Below are positions 25,173-34,365 of a stretch of DNA of 64,000 nt, in pieces (within the stretch, counting starts at the first letter, position 1; each line of letters opens with the position of its first letter). A model generated the notes under the pieces. That model was not told where the DNA came from. It worked only from the letters and a program-made list of their open reading frames with translations, and did not search any database. The translations under genes and the position numbers were made by a program. This stretch comes from an uncultured Draconibacterium sp. (GTDB lineage Bacteria; Bacteroidota; Bacteroidia; Bacteroidales; Prolixibacteraceae), in contig NZ_OY771647.1 of the NCBI RefSeq assembly GCF_963674925.1, forward strand, positions 1,007,501-1,071,500. Direction: 5' to 3'.

Positions 25173-26996
25173 CTATTCCTTTTCTTTTTGAAAATAATCA
25201 AACACTACCCGTGCTTTGGCTCTACCGATAGAGGCTTCCAAAGCGTCAAGTTTTTGTAGTTTTATCTGCTTTACCGATTTGAAATCCTTTAATAATTTCT
25301 CAGTTGTCTTCTCCCCTATTCCATCTATATTTCCTAATTCAGATGATATAAATGCTTTCGATCGTTTATCTCTGTGAAACGTAATTCCAAAACGGTGCGC
25401 TTCATCTCTTAAATGCTGAATTACTTTTAAGGTTTCAGAATTTTTATTGATATAAAGAGGAACTGAATCTCCCGGAAAATAAATTTCTTCCAATCGTTTT
25501 GCGATACCAATAACAGTAATTTTGCCCCGTAGTTCCAGTTTATCCATCGCTTTCATTGTTGCCGACAACTGACCTTTTCCGCCATCAACAACAATCAGAT
25601 TAGGCAATGGTTTGTTTTCTTCTTTTAGGCGTTTATAACGCCGGTAAACCACCTCTTCCATCGATGCAAAATCGTTTGGTCCTTCAACGGTTTTTATATT
25701 AAAATGCCGGTATTCTTTCTTTGCCGGCTTGGCATCTTTAAATACCACGCATGCTGCAACAGGATTTGTTCCCTGCAGGTTACTGTTATCAAAACATTCA
25801 ATACGCTCGGGTAATTCCTTTAATTGCAGATCCTTTTTAATGGTATTTAATATGCGATCCGTTCTAATTTTTGGATTTTTAAGTACGGCTTGCTTATCGT
25901 TTTCGAGCCGGAAATATTTAGCGTTACGCTTCGAAAGATCCAATAATTGCTTCTTCTCCCCTCTTTGCGGCACCCTAAAAGTGACATTTTCAATTACATT
26001 TTCCAGTTTAAAAGGCACCAGAATTTCGCGTGCATTACTAAATATTTTTTGTCGTATTTCAATAATTCCGGCTAGAAGAAGCTCTTCTGTATTCTCATCC
26101 AAACCCTTCTTTATTTCCAAAGTAAAGGTTTGAATAATGGCTCCTTTTATAATCTTCAGGTAATTAATAAAAGCAAAGTTTTCATCCTCTTCTATCGAAT
26201 ACACATCAACATCAGTAATAACAGGAGAAACAATCGTAGAACGGCTCTGATAACGTTTTAATGAATCATAATTCTCTTTAATAGCTGTTGCCTCTTCGAA
26301 ATTTAAATTCTCTGCCATTTCAGCCATCATCCTCTCCAAATGTTTAATAACGCCTGAAATATTTCCTTTCAAAATATCCGCGATATCTGCTATTCCCTGG
26401 TCGTATTTTTCTGCCGAAACGTGGCCTTCGCAAGGTCCTTTACAATTTCCAATATGGTATTCCAGGCATACTTTATATTTGCCTGACGCAATATTTTCGG
26501 GTGATAAATTGTAGTTACAGGTCCGTAACTTATATTCCGATTTAAACAAATCAAGCAAAGTTCTGACGGTATAAATAGAAGTATACGGACCAAAATATTT
26601 TGAACCATCCCGAACCAGATCCCTGGTTTTAAAAACGCGTGGAAAAGGCTCGTTTTTTATACATATCCACGGATAGCTTTTGTCATCCTTTAAGCGAATA
26701 TTATAGCGCGGTTGATACTTTTTAATCAGGTTATTCTCTAACAATAAAGCATCCTGCTCGCTCTCCACTACCATGTGCTTTATATCGGCAATATTCCTTA
26801 CCAATAAAGCTGTTTTCCGATGATCGTGATTCTTTGTAAAATACGAAGAAACCCGCTTTCGCAGGTTCTTTGCTTTTCCGATATAAATTATCGTATTCGA
26901 CTGATCGAAATACTGATAAATACCGGGCTTATTCGGCAACACCGATATAAGCGATTTTAAGTGATCAATATTTTTATTTACCGTCTTATACTTCAA
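25173..26996 (-). CDS. uvrC: UvrABC nucleotide excision repair endonuclease subunit C
   Basis: A 607-aa protein. N-terminal GIY-YIG nuclease (GIYQYFDQSNTIIYIGKAKNLRKRVSSYF, about 24-55), a cysteine-containing central segment (CNYNLSPENIASGKYKVCLEYHIGNCKGPC), UVR motif about 205-240, RNase H-like nuclease (ECFDNSNLQGTNPVAACVVF, VVDGGKGQL), and C-terminal HhH motifs (IDGIGEKTTEKLLKDFKS). The start is a TTG at 26996 directly after the apt stop; this gives a normal length for the family. Confidence 0.95.
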   Translation of the reverse strand: MKYKTVNKNIDHLKSLISVLPNKPGIYQYFDQSNTIIYIGKAKNLRKRVSSYFTKNHDHRKTALLVRNIADIKHMVVESEQDALLLENNLIKKYQPRYNIRLKDDKSYPWICIKNEPFPRVFKTRDLVRDGSKYFGPYTSIYTVRTLLDLFKSEYKLRTCNYNLSPENIASGKYKVCLEYHIGNCKGPCEGHVSAEKYDQGIADIADILKGNISGVIKHLERMMAEMAENLNFEEATAIKENYDSLKRYQSRSTIVSPVITDVDVYSIEEDENFAFINYLKIIKGAIIQTFTLEIKKGLDENTEELLLAGIIEIRQKIFSNAREILVPFKLENVIENVTFRVPQRGEKKQLLDLSKRNAKYFRLENDKQAVLKNPKIRTDRILNTIKKDLQLKELPERIECFDNSNLQGTNPVAACVVFKDAKPAKKEYRHFNIKTVEGPNDFASMEEVVYRRYKRLKEENKPLPNLIVVDGGKGQLSATMKAMDKLELRGKITVIGIAKRLEEIYFPGDSVPLYINKNSETLKVIQHLRDEAHRFGITFHRDKRSKAFISSELGNIDGIGEKTTEKLLKDFKSVKQIKLQKLDALEASIGRAKARVVFDYFQKEKE

Positions 26997-27518
26997 TTAC
27001 TGATATTTTACCAATACCTGAGTTTCGTATTCTTTTAGTATTGCCTTATTAGGTGTATCAATAAATTCAAGATCACAAATAAAGCTGAAATAAATATTCT
27101 CAACACCACACTTTTTTGCCAGATTTAATGCTGCAACTGCAGTACCTCCTGTGGCCAACAAATCATCATGAATCAAAACCACATCATGCTTATCCAGTGC
27201 ATCACTATGCATTTCTACACTATCCATTCCATATTCCAGTTCGTAAGATTCACTCAATACTGCACTTGGCAATTTTCCTTTTTTGCGAATAGGAACAAAA
27301 CCGGCATCAAGTCGATCTGCAATTGCTCCGCCAAAAACAAAACCGCGGGCTTCAAGACCAACAACTTTTGTAATGCCTTTTTCTTTAAAATTCTCCACGA
27401 TTGTATTCGTAACAAATCTTAACGCTTCTTTATTTTTAAATAGCGTTGTTACATCTTTAAAGCTTATCCCCTCTTTTGGATAATCAGGAATCTCACGTAT
27501 TTCTCTTTTTAAATCCAT
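26997..27518 (-). CDS. apt: Adenine phosphoribosyltransferase
   Basis: A 173-aa purine-salvage enzyme (adenine + PRPP to AMP). Marks are IPDYPKEGISFKDVT at the N-terminus, VGLEARGFVFGGAIA, and the PRPP loop VLIHDDLLATGGTAVAA. I take the ATG at 27518, which gives the usual Apt length; the frame is open for ten more codons upstream but those overlap the parS site. The gene lies between mnmG and uvrC in a leftward train. Confidence 0.95.
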   Translation of the reverse strand: MDLKREIREIPDYPKEGISFKDVTTLFKNKEALRFVTNTIVENFKEKGITKVVGLEARGFVFGGAIADRLDAGFVPIRKKGKLPSAVLSESYELEYGMDSVEMHSDALDKHDVVLIHDDLLATGGTAVAALNLAKKCGVENIYFSFICDLEFIDTPNKAILKEYETQVLVKYQ

Positions 27519-27528
27519 TTTTATAAAT

Positions 27529-27544
27529 TGTTCCACGTGAAACA
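27529..27544. other. Perfect parS (ParB-binding) site
   Basis: TGTTCCACGTGAAACA matches the universal chromosomal parS consensus TGTTNCACGTGAAACA at all positions and exactly fills the gap between the mnmG stop (27545) and the apt leader. Such sites cluster near the replication origin and load ParB for chromosome segregation. Confidence 0.85.
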
Positions 27545-29425
27545 TCACCGTCCTAAAAGAACCAGTAAAACGTTTATATCGGATGGAGAAACACCTGAAA
27601 TACGTTTTGCCTGCCCAATTGTTTTTGGTTTAATTTTATCTAACTTTTGACGTGCTTCCGTAGAGATTGATTTTAACTCGTTATAATTAAATTTATTTTC
27701 AATATTTATATTCTCAAACTTATCTAGTTTTTCAGCCAATTGTTTTTCTCGATTAATATACCCTTCGTACTTAATCACAATTTCGGCTCCTTCTATAATT
27801 TCCGTTTTTCTGGCCTCCGGAATCCGTTCGAGAAATGTTTGAAACGGGGTAATCACTTCAATCAAATCAAATATTGAAATCTGAGGGCGTAAAATAAGAT
27901 CGAATAATTTAACTCCTTGCTTTAATTCGGAGGTTCCTTTTTCCGTAAGTAACTGATTTACAAAGCGTGGCTTTACAGAAAAATCCTTCGCATAGTTAAT
28001 TATTTCCTGAATTAAGCTTGTTTTTTCTTGCAGCAATTCGAGACGTTCTGGCGAAGCAAGGCCCAATTTATACGATTTTTCAGTTAAACGGAAGTCTGCA
28101 TTGTCTTGTCGCAGTAAAATTCTAAATTCTGCCCTACTGGTAAACATCCGGTATGGTTCATCCACTCCTTTTGTCACCAAATCATCAATTAGAACTCCAA
28201 TGTATGCTTCGTTCCTTTTTAGGATAAAAGTCTCGTTATTTCCTGCACATTTTAGATGCGCGTTTATTCCGGCAATGATTCCTTGCGCACCAGCTTCCTC
28301 ATAACCGGTAGTTCCGTTAATCTGTCCGGCAAAAAATAAATTGTCTAAAATCTTTGTTTCCAGAGTATGATTCAGCTGAGTAGGATCGAAGTAATCATAT
28401 TCAATGGCATAACCCGGCCGAAATATTTTTGCCTTTTCTAAACCTGCAATCTTATGTAAACCTTTTAACTGCACCTGCCATGGAAGTGAGGAAGAAAAAC
28501 CATTCAAATAATATTCGATGGTATTCTCGCCTTCCGGCTCCAGAAATAGCTGATGTTTTTCTTTTTCAGCAAAAGTTATCAGTTTTGATTCAATACTCGG
28601 ACAATAACGCGGACCGGTACTTTGAATGGTACCATCGAACATAGGCGAATCTTCAAAACCTTGTTGAAGCTCGGCATGAACTTCAGAACTAGTATGTGTA
28701 ATCCAACACGAGCGCTGTTTTAACTTTGTTTCAGTCCCAGGTAAATACGAAAATTTATAATGATCTGTATCGCCCTTTTGTTCTGTAAGTTTCGAAAAAT
28801 CAATGGTTCTACCGTCAATACGAACAGGTGTTCCGGTTTTCATTCTTCCGGTTTTAAAACCGGCTTCCAGTAACTGTTCGGAAATATTGTACGAAGCAGC
28901 TTCTCCAATACGTCCTCCGGCAAGCTTTTCCTGCCCTATATGCATTAAACCGTTTAAAAAGGTACCATTGGTTAAAACAACCGTATTCGACTCAAATTCG
29001 ATGCCTATTTTCGTTTTTACACCTTTTACCTTATTATCTTTTATAATTAACTGAACTACAGCGTCTTGCCATAAATCAAGATTATCCGTATTTTCAAGAA
29101 TATTTCTCCATTCTTCAACAAACCGAAAGCGATCGTTTTGTGCCCGAGGACTCCACATAGCAGGACCTTTAGACTTATTAAGCATCCTGAACTGGATAGT
29201 AGTTTTGTCGGCTAAAATACCAGAATAACCACCTAATGCATCAATTTCCCGAACAATCTGACCTTTTGCAATTCCACCCATAGCAGGATTGCACGACATC
29301 TGACCATATTTAGTCATATCCATTGTAATCAGTAATGTTTTCGATCCCAGGTTTGCAGCTGCTGTTGCTGCTTCGCATCCGGCATGTCCTCCCCCAACAA
29401 CAATTACATCATATTTCTCCATCAT
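27545..29425 (-). CDS. mnmG: tRNA uridine-5-carboxymethylaminomethyl modification enzyme (GidA)
   Basis: A 626-aa FAD enzyme that acts with MnmE on wobble U34. N-terminal FAD motif VVVGGGHAGCEAATAAANLG, then MSCNPAMGGIAKGQIVREIDALGG, GTFLNGLMHIG, the GTPVRIDGRTIDFSK loop, and AGQINGTTGYEEAGAQGIIAG. The C-terminal helical domain ends ISGVSPSDINVLLVLL. It overlaps ybeY by 4 bp. mnmG is an origin-proximal gene in many bacteria, which matters for the parS and oriC calls here. Confidence 0.96.
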   Translation of the reverse strand: MMEKYDVIVVGGGHAGCEAATAAANLGSKTLLITMDMTKYGQMSCNPAMGGIAKGQIVREIDALGGYSGILADKTTIQFRMLNKSKGPAMWSPRAQNDRFRFVEEWRNILENTDNLDLWQDAVVQLIIKDNKVKGVKTKIGIEFESNTVVLTNGTFLNGLMHIGQEKLAGGRIGEAASYNISEQLLEAGFKTGRMKTGTPVRIDGRTIDFSKLTEQKGDTDHYKFSYLPGTETKLKQRSCWITHTSSEVHAELQQGFEDSPMFDGTIQSTGPRYCPSIESKLITFAEKEKHQLFLEPEGENTIEYYLNGFSSSLPWQVQLKGLHKIAGLEKAKIFRPGYAIEYDYFDPTQLNHTLETKILDNLFFAGQINGTTGYEEAGAQGIIAGINAHLKCAGNNETFILKRNEAYIGVLIDDLVTKGVDEPYRMFTSRAEFRILLRQDNADFRLTEKSYKLGLASPERLELLQEKTSLIQEIINYAKDFSVKPRFVNQLLTEKGTSELKQGVKLFDLILRPQISIFDLIEVITPFQTFLERIPEARKTEIIEGAEIVIKYEGYINREKQLAEKLDKFENINIENKFNYNELKSISTEARQKLDKIKPKTIGQAKRISGVSPSDINVLLVLLGR

Positions 29426-29859
29426 ACCTTCAGTTCTTTAAAATCTATTTTTTCAAGATAAAACTCTTCCATTTTTGTCATCTCATCTTGTTCGTCATCA
29501 GTTTTATCTTTGTATCCTACCAAATGCAGAACACCATGTAAAACAACACGATACAGCTCCTTTAGTTGCGAAATACCGTACTTTTCTGCATTTTCATTTA
29601 CTCTGTCGAGACTTATAAATAAATCGCCCGAAATTACATTTTTCTCTACGTAATCAAAAGTTATTATATCTGTATAATAATCATGATCAAGATATTGTTT
29701 ATTCATATCGAGTAAAAACTCATCGGAACAATACACAATCGTTAGTTCTCCAAGTTCAAACTTTTCATTGACAACGAGGTTTTCAATCTGATTTTTTAGA
29801 AAATCTTCATGGAATGATATCGGTTCGATATCTTCAAAATAAAATTCTATTGAGTTCAT
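29422..29859 (-). CDS. ybeY: Endoribonuclease YbeY (rRNA maturation)
   Basis: A 145-aa single-domain metalloprotease-like RNase. The zinc motif is HGVLHLVGYKD with the third His replaced by a position further on (family pattern HGxLHLxGYDH; here KDKTDDEQDEM), so the last ligand is not the usual DH and should be looked at. Strand LTIVYCSDEFLLDMNKQYLDHDYYTDIITFDY is typical. It is coupled by 4-bp overlaps to mnmG and to the HATPase gene. Confidence 0.9.
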   Translation of the reverse strand: MNSIEFYFEDIEPISFHEDFLKNQIENLVVNEKFELGELTIVYCSDEFLLDMNKQYLDHDYYTDIITFDYVEKNVISGDLFISLDRVNENAEKYGISQLKELYRVVLHGVLHLVGYKDKTDDEQDEMTKMEEFYLEKIDFKELKV

Positions 29860-30266
29860 TCACAGGTAATTTCGAAACTTAAGCTATTTCCCTTGTCATT
29901 ATATTCTACGTTTTGGGCAATGCTTTTTATTATGTGTAGTCCGCGTCCGGTTTCTTTTAACAGATTATCTTTATGTGTTGGATCCGGAACTTTATCAACG
30001 TCAAATCCGTCTCCTTCGTCGGTAACCCGCACCTGTATGAGGTGACTTTTACAATCAATATTTAGCTCTACAGTTTTTCTATGATCTTCTTTATTACCGT
30101 GAACTATAGAATTAGTAGTAGCTTCAGAAATACATAAAAACACCGGATTAAAACATTTTTCCGGCATACTGTGGAAATTAAAAATAGTCTTTACAAATTC
30201 TTCAACCTTTTTAATTTCTGTAGTTACTGATCTTATAACTAATATGTTAGGTGGTTTATTCTTCAC
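29856..30266 (-). CDS. RsbW-like HATPase_c anti-sigma/regulatory kinase
   Basis: A 136-aa stand-alone GHKL ATPase domain. N box SEATTNSIVHGNK (about residue 48), G1 box VTDEGDGFD, and G2 box GRGLHIIKSI. Such proteins act as serine kinases that bind sigma factors or STAS anti-anti-sigma partners in Firmicutes; in Bacteroidota the partner is usually unknown, and no STAS protein or sigma factor is next to it. It overlaps ybeY by 4 bp and DUF4175 by 11 bp, so translation is coupled. Confidence 0.88.
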   Translation of the reverse strand: MKNKPPNILVIRSVTTEIKKVEEFVKTIFNFHSMPEKCFNPVFLCISEATTNSIVHGNKEDHRKTVELNIDCKSHLIQVRVTDEGDGFDVDKVPDPTHKDNLLKETGRGLHIIKSIAQNVEYNDKGNSLSFEITCE

Positions 30267-33200
30267 TCTGGTCTTGAATTTTATTTAGATAATCTTTATA
30301 TTTTTTATTGTAAAAGTTATTTAATGTATTTGAATTACGGTTTAAATACTCCAAAGTAAAATTCTCTTTTTCTTTATACTCAAAAAACTTCACAGGGTTA
30401 CTGTAGAACTCGTCAGCACTTTCCGATTCGCGTTTATCTTCGAATTCACGTTCGGTTTCTGCCTTTTCAGCTTCTAACAATCGTGTAGTTATAAGGTTCT
30501 GACGAGCAATGGTTTCCGCGTTAATCGACTTATTCATCAACTCCTTCCTGTTTTCCTCCAACATTTGATCAATTTTTTTCAACGTTTCCTGGGCCTGACT
30601 ACCTACCTGCCCATTATTCATTAAATCGCGAAGCATTTGTTGCATCATTTCGTGTTGCATCAAACTCTGCCCCATTTGTTTGCTCAAACCCTGCGAATTG
30701 CCATTTTTCATTTGTTCAATCATCTTTTGTAACTGCTGTTTTATACTTTCAGATGATTCCTTCAAATTCTGCATTCCGCTACCCTGTCCTCCGGGATTTT
30801 CGCATTGCTGATCGCCGGGCTGCGCATTTGCCATTTGTTTTTCAAGCTGCTCCAGCGATTCGTTTAACAAAAGAGCCAGGTTATTTGTAGCGGTAATTAC
30901 AAATTGCTGACTACTTCTGGCTTGTGGAAATAAGGCTTCTTCCAGTTCCTGTCCCGCTTTTGTGAGGTTTATTTCCATATCCACCAACTCGTTATTTATC
31001 ATACTTGAAATTTGTGGCGTACGTTTAGCCAGCGCGTATAACGAATCTCTAACAATTTTACTTTGATCTTCTATTCGTTTCTGTTCTTTATTTAGCTCTG
31101 TTAATCTCGGGTCTTTAGCACTAATTTCACTTAAACCGGTTAATATATCTTCCTGATTAAATGACAGCAACACCAGGTTATCTAATATTTGCCGAAGATT
31201 TTGAATATTCTCCTGGTTTTGTTGCATGCTATTCATATCAAGCATTTGTTGCATCGCAAACGCGGCATTTTTCATTTGCTCTGAAGTTTTCTGAATACTT
31301 TGACTTGACTTGTTACGGTTCTTTTTCTCCAGGTTTTCCTTACTCTCCTCTGTACTTTTCTGAAGCTCATCAAATTCCTCGTCAAAATCATCAAAACCAA
31401 TCGGTTTCTCCAATTCCTTATTCATTTCCAGGGCTTCATTTAAGCGTTTTTCGAGGTCTTTTAGATTTTCCTGATGTTCACTTACCTTTTCGTTTATTTC
31501 ATCAAAATTTTTCTCTTCGCTTATCTCTTTAGCCATGTTTTCCTCTTCCATGGCCATTTCGTTCATTTCGTCTGTAATTTCCTGCAATTTTTGCTCTACC
31601 TTGAACTTCTTCAGCATCTCCAGGTTTCTATCCAACTGTTTCTGAAGATCATCCATGGTTACGTTCATATCACGTGTAAGTTCATTCAACTTTTTGCTGT
31701 CGAATTCTTCAGCCAGTTTATTAAATTCGTCCATCAACTCTTGTAACTCATCGGTAAAAACTTCCTTAAGTAATTCCTCAATTTGTTTTTGTTTTTCGAT
31801 AATTTCCTCTGAATTATCGTTGAATGAATTAAGGTAATTATTCAAGTTTTTATTGTCCTGCTTAATTTTATCGTAGAGTTTTTCCAGCTGATTTTGTTTC
31901 TGAACGATGTCATTTACCATCTGCGATTTTTCCCAATCGGATGTATTAGTATCCATATTTTTAATCTGCAGATTTTGTAAACTATTTTGAATTTCCTTTG
32001 ATAGTTGCTGGCTCTCGGCAATCATTTTCTCCAGGTTTTCAAATTGCTCTTTTTCGTTGGCTTCCAATTCTTCTTTATCAGGAAATACAAAAGTATAACT
32101 ATCGGATGTGGTGGTTTTATAACCATTTATTATGTCGTTATCCGATACTGAAAAATAGTAGGAAATTGCTCCTTCCGATTCAACATCGTTAAAATCGTAA
32201 CTGAAATAAAATTCCTGGTCGGCCATATTTTTAGAAACTGCCAAAGCAATAGCAGTGTCTTCGTTGGCAACATTATAGTGAAACATAAGCGATGAAAAAC
32301 CATAATCATCACCAATAACACCTTTAAAAAAGAAACGTGTTAAACGTGTTGAATCTTCAATACGCACAACTTCTATATCGGGATAAATATCCGGTATCAC
32401 ATCAATATTATACGACAACGCTAATTCTTCCTCTGTAATCTTGTTGCGGATATAAACATTGTAATTACTTGATTTATAAACCTTTTTTTCTACCTCGAAT
32501 AGTCCTTCATTTTGCGTTGCTTTTACCCGAATAGAATCACTAAACAACAATGCCAGCGAATCAACATCGATTCCGGAAAACTGCCATTTTAAAATTGTTC
32601 CACATGGAACCTGCACATCACCGATATTCTCAAGCAGCTGAGATTCGCTTAAAGTATAGCTCGGGGGATTTACATTCACCGTAAAAGAATTAATACCCGG
32701 TTTAGGTAACAACTGCAGCGTATAACTATCTGATTTATAATTTAAATCGGTAAAATAAAAGGAAACAGGATTAATTACCGAAGCCATCTCAAACTCGTAA
32801 TTACCAAATTCGGTTGTTTTCATCAGGTAATTATTTCCTTCTATATTAATGTATACGATTTGTGGAATTTCATCTCCTTCAGCAATCACTTTTACGGTAT
32901 ACGAATCTCCCTTTTTTGCTTTTAAACTCTCGTTTGATAAACGAAAAGAGAAAGGAGCAGGTTTTACAAATTCCTGGTTATAGTGTACCAGCCGGTTTGT
33001 TGATTCGGTAAATATGCTTTTATTAGATAATAATATTCCTGAAGCTATTAAACAACTAATTATCAGATAAATAGAAATAACTTTAATATTCTTGTACTCA
33101 ATAGCTTCATTAAAATTGAAGACTTTTAACTCATCAATTTTCTGATCAATACTGGCAATTAACAAATCGTTTGAATACTTATTTTCATGCAAATCTGATA

Positions 33201-33543
33201 ATTCAATGATATTCAACAATTTATCTTTAATCTCACCAAAATGTTTCTGAATCAGTTGTGTTGAGGATTTCAGATCGATAGGTTTTAAAATATGTAGTAA
33301 CCTAAATAATGGAATAAGTATAAACTGTGTACTTAGTAAAACGGCAAAAATCAGATAGCCATAGAAAACGACTTTGCGTGTAAACGATGAAAGGTAAACA
33401 TAGTATTCAACAACAGAAAATACTGTGTATAAGGTAATTAACATTACAAAAACCAAAGCAGCTCCCCTTACCAACCTATACAAGCCGTATTTAAACCTAA
33501 ACGCGTTTAGTTTATTAACAAGTATGTTGAAATTTTCAGTCAT
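30256..33543 (-). CDS. DUF4175 family large membrane/coiled-coil protein
   Basis: A 1095-aa protein, first gene of the leftward train. Two or three TM helices near the N-terminus (about 22-45, 58-82, 150-172), a beta-rich, probably periplasmic region about 190-480, then a very long Glu/Lys/Gln-rich coiled coil about 500-1060 with a Met/Gln-rich stretch (MQQMLDMNSMQQNQENIQN). This matches DUF4175 of Bacteroidota. The function is unknown; it may be an envelope scaffold. It is translationally coupled to the RsbW-like kinase. Confidence 0.85.
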   Translation of the reverse strand: MTENFNILVNKLNAFRFKYGLYRLVRGAALVFVMLITLYTVFSVVEYYVYLSSFTRKVVFYGYLIFAVLLSTQFILIPLFRLLHILKPIDLKSSTQLIQKHFGEIKDKLLNIIELSDLHENKYSNDLLIASIDQKIDELKVFNFNEAIEYKNIKVISIYLIISCLIASGILLSNKSIFTESTNRLVHYNQEFVKPAPFSFRLSNESLKAKKGDSYTVKVIAEGDEIPQIVYINIEGNNYLMKTTEFGNYEFEMASVINPVSFYFTDLNYKSDSYTLQLLPKPGINSFTVNVNPPSYTLSESQLLENIGDVQVPCGTILKWQFSGIDVDSLALLFSDSIRVKATQNEGLFEVEKKVYKSSNYNVYIRNKITEEELALSYNIDVIPDIYPDIEVVRIEDSTRLTRFFFKGVIGDDYGFSSLMFHYNVANEDTAIALAVSKNMADQEFYFSYDFNDVESEGAISYYFSVSDNDIINGYKTTTSDSYTFVFPDKEELEANEKEQFENLEKMIAESQQLSKEIQNSLQNLQIKNMDTNTSDWEKSQMVNDIVQKQNQLEKLYDKIKQDNKNLNNYLNSFNDNSEEIIEKQKQIEELLKEVFTDELQELMDEFNKLAEEFDSKKLNELTRDMNVTMDDLQKQLDRNLEMLKKFKVEQKLQEITDEMNEMAMEEENMAKEISEEKNFDEINEKVSEHQENLKDLEKRLNEALEMNKELEKPIGFDDFDEEFDELQKSTEESKENLEKKNRNKSSQSIQKTSEQMKNAAFAMQQMLDMNSMQQNQENIQNLRQILDNLVLLSFNQEDILTGLSEISAKDPRLTELNKEQKRIEDQSKIVRDSLYALAKRTPQISSMINNELVDMEINLTKAGQELEEALFPQARSSQQFVITATNNLALLLNESLEQLEKQMANAQPGDQQCENPGGQGSGMQNLKESSESIKQQLQKMIEQMKNGNSQGLSKQMGQSLMQHEMMQQMLRDLMNNGQVGSQAQETLKKIDQMLEENRKELMNKSINAETIARQNLITTRLLEAEKAETEREFEDKRESESADEFYSNPVKFFEYKEKENFTLEYLNRNSNTLNNFYNKKYKDYLNKIQDQSEE

Positions 33544-33979
33544 TATACTTAAAGTTCTTATTCTTCAGTCGTTTAATTTTTACGCCAATTATTAATAATT
33601 GTTGATAAACTGGTAAAAAAACAAAAGTAATCTTTTATACTAATTTTTGCTTTCTTCAATTTTTTCATCATATAATTTCGTATTTCAAAAACCACCGTTA
33701 ATCTTACGGTTTTTTGATGCCGGTTTATTCACAGGAAATACACCTGTTAAAAACGTTGGTTCTCTTTTCACATTTACTATTAACAGTTGTTAAAAAGAAA
33801 AGTTATTTCGTTACCAAAGAACAAATTAACCTGTGAAATAGTTGTTGAAAAAAGCAGAACAAACATGTTGACAGATTCTGCATAATTGGTAAAAAATAGT
33901 AATTAACAGTTACCAACAGGATATAATAACTAGTATTAATTTTTAAATTTGTTTAATTATTAATTATAATAGAAGAAGA
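33544..33979. other. Candidate replication origin (oriC), 436 bp
   Basis: The longest clearly non-coding, AT-rich spacer between divergent housekeeping genes. It has DnaA-box-like 9-mers TTATTCACA (33725-33733, plus strand) and TGTTGATAA (33600-33608; TTATCAACA on the minus strand), each one mismatch from TTATCCACA, and weaker TTACCAACA (33910-33918) and TGTTGAAAA (33843-33851). A GTTACCAA/TTGGTAA motif recurs (about 33810, 33886, 33909). A very AT-rich tract at 33920-33970 could unwind. mnmG and a perfect parS lie 4-6 kb away. The alternative is only a divergent promoter region. Confidence 0.4.
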
Positions 33980-34354
33980 TTGGACATACTACTTGTAGAA
34001 GACAACCTATTAAATCAAAAGGTGGTTATATTTAATTTGAAGAAATATAACTACAACGTTACTGCAGTTACCAACGGTCCCGAGGCAATTGAGCAAGTAA
34101 AGCAGCACGCTTACGATCTGGTGTTAATGGATATTATGCTACCCGAAATGGATGGCTATGAAATTACCACGGCCATCAGAGAATACGAAAAAGCAACTGC
34201 TGTTGAAAAACCGGTTCCCATAATCGCCATAACAGCCAATACGCTCGACAACGACCGGGAGCGGTGTTTTAACGTAGGAATGAATGAGTATTTATCAAAA
34301 CCCTTTACAGCTGCCCAGCTTATTGAAAAAATACGCATCTTTATTCCCGAATAA
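33980..34354 (+). CDS. Stand-alone response-regulator receiver protein
   Basis: A 124-aa CheY/DivK-like receiver with no output domain. Acidic pair in LLVEDN, phospho-Asp in LVLMDIMLPEMDG (about residue 51), Thr in AITANT and Lys in YLSKPF are all present. The start is a TTG at 33980 (MDILLVEDN). There is no kinase gene nearby. It is 5 bp upstream of the possible GTG start of ruvB, and next to the candidate origin. Confidence 0.9.
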   Translation: MDILLVEDNLLNQKVVIFNLKKYNYNVTAVTNGPEAIEQVKQHAYDLVLMDIMLPEMDGYEITTAIREYEKATAVEKPVPIIAITANTLDNDRERCFNVGMNEYLSKPFTAAQLIEKIRIFIPE

Positions 34355-34365
34355 GATTTGTGCTG

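Noticed and set aside
32596..32611. parS-like TGTTCCACATGGAACC
   Set aside because: Three mismatches to the consensus, including in the central CACGTG, and it lies inside the DUF4175 coding region.
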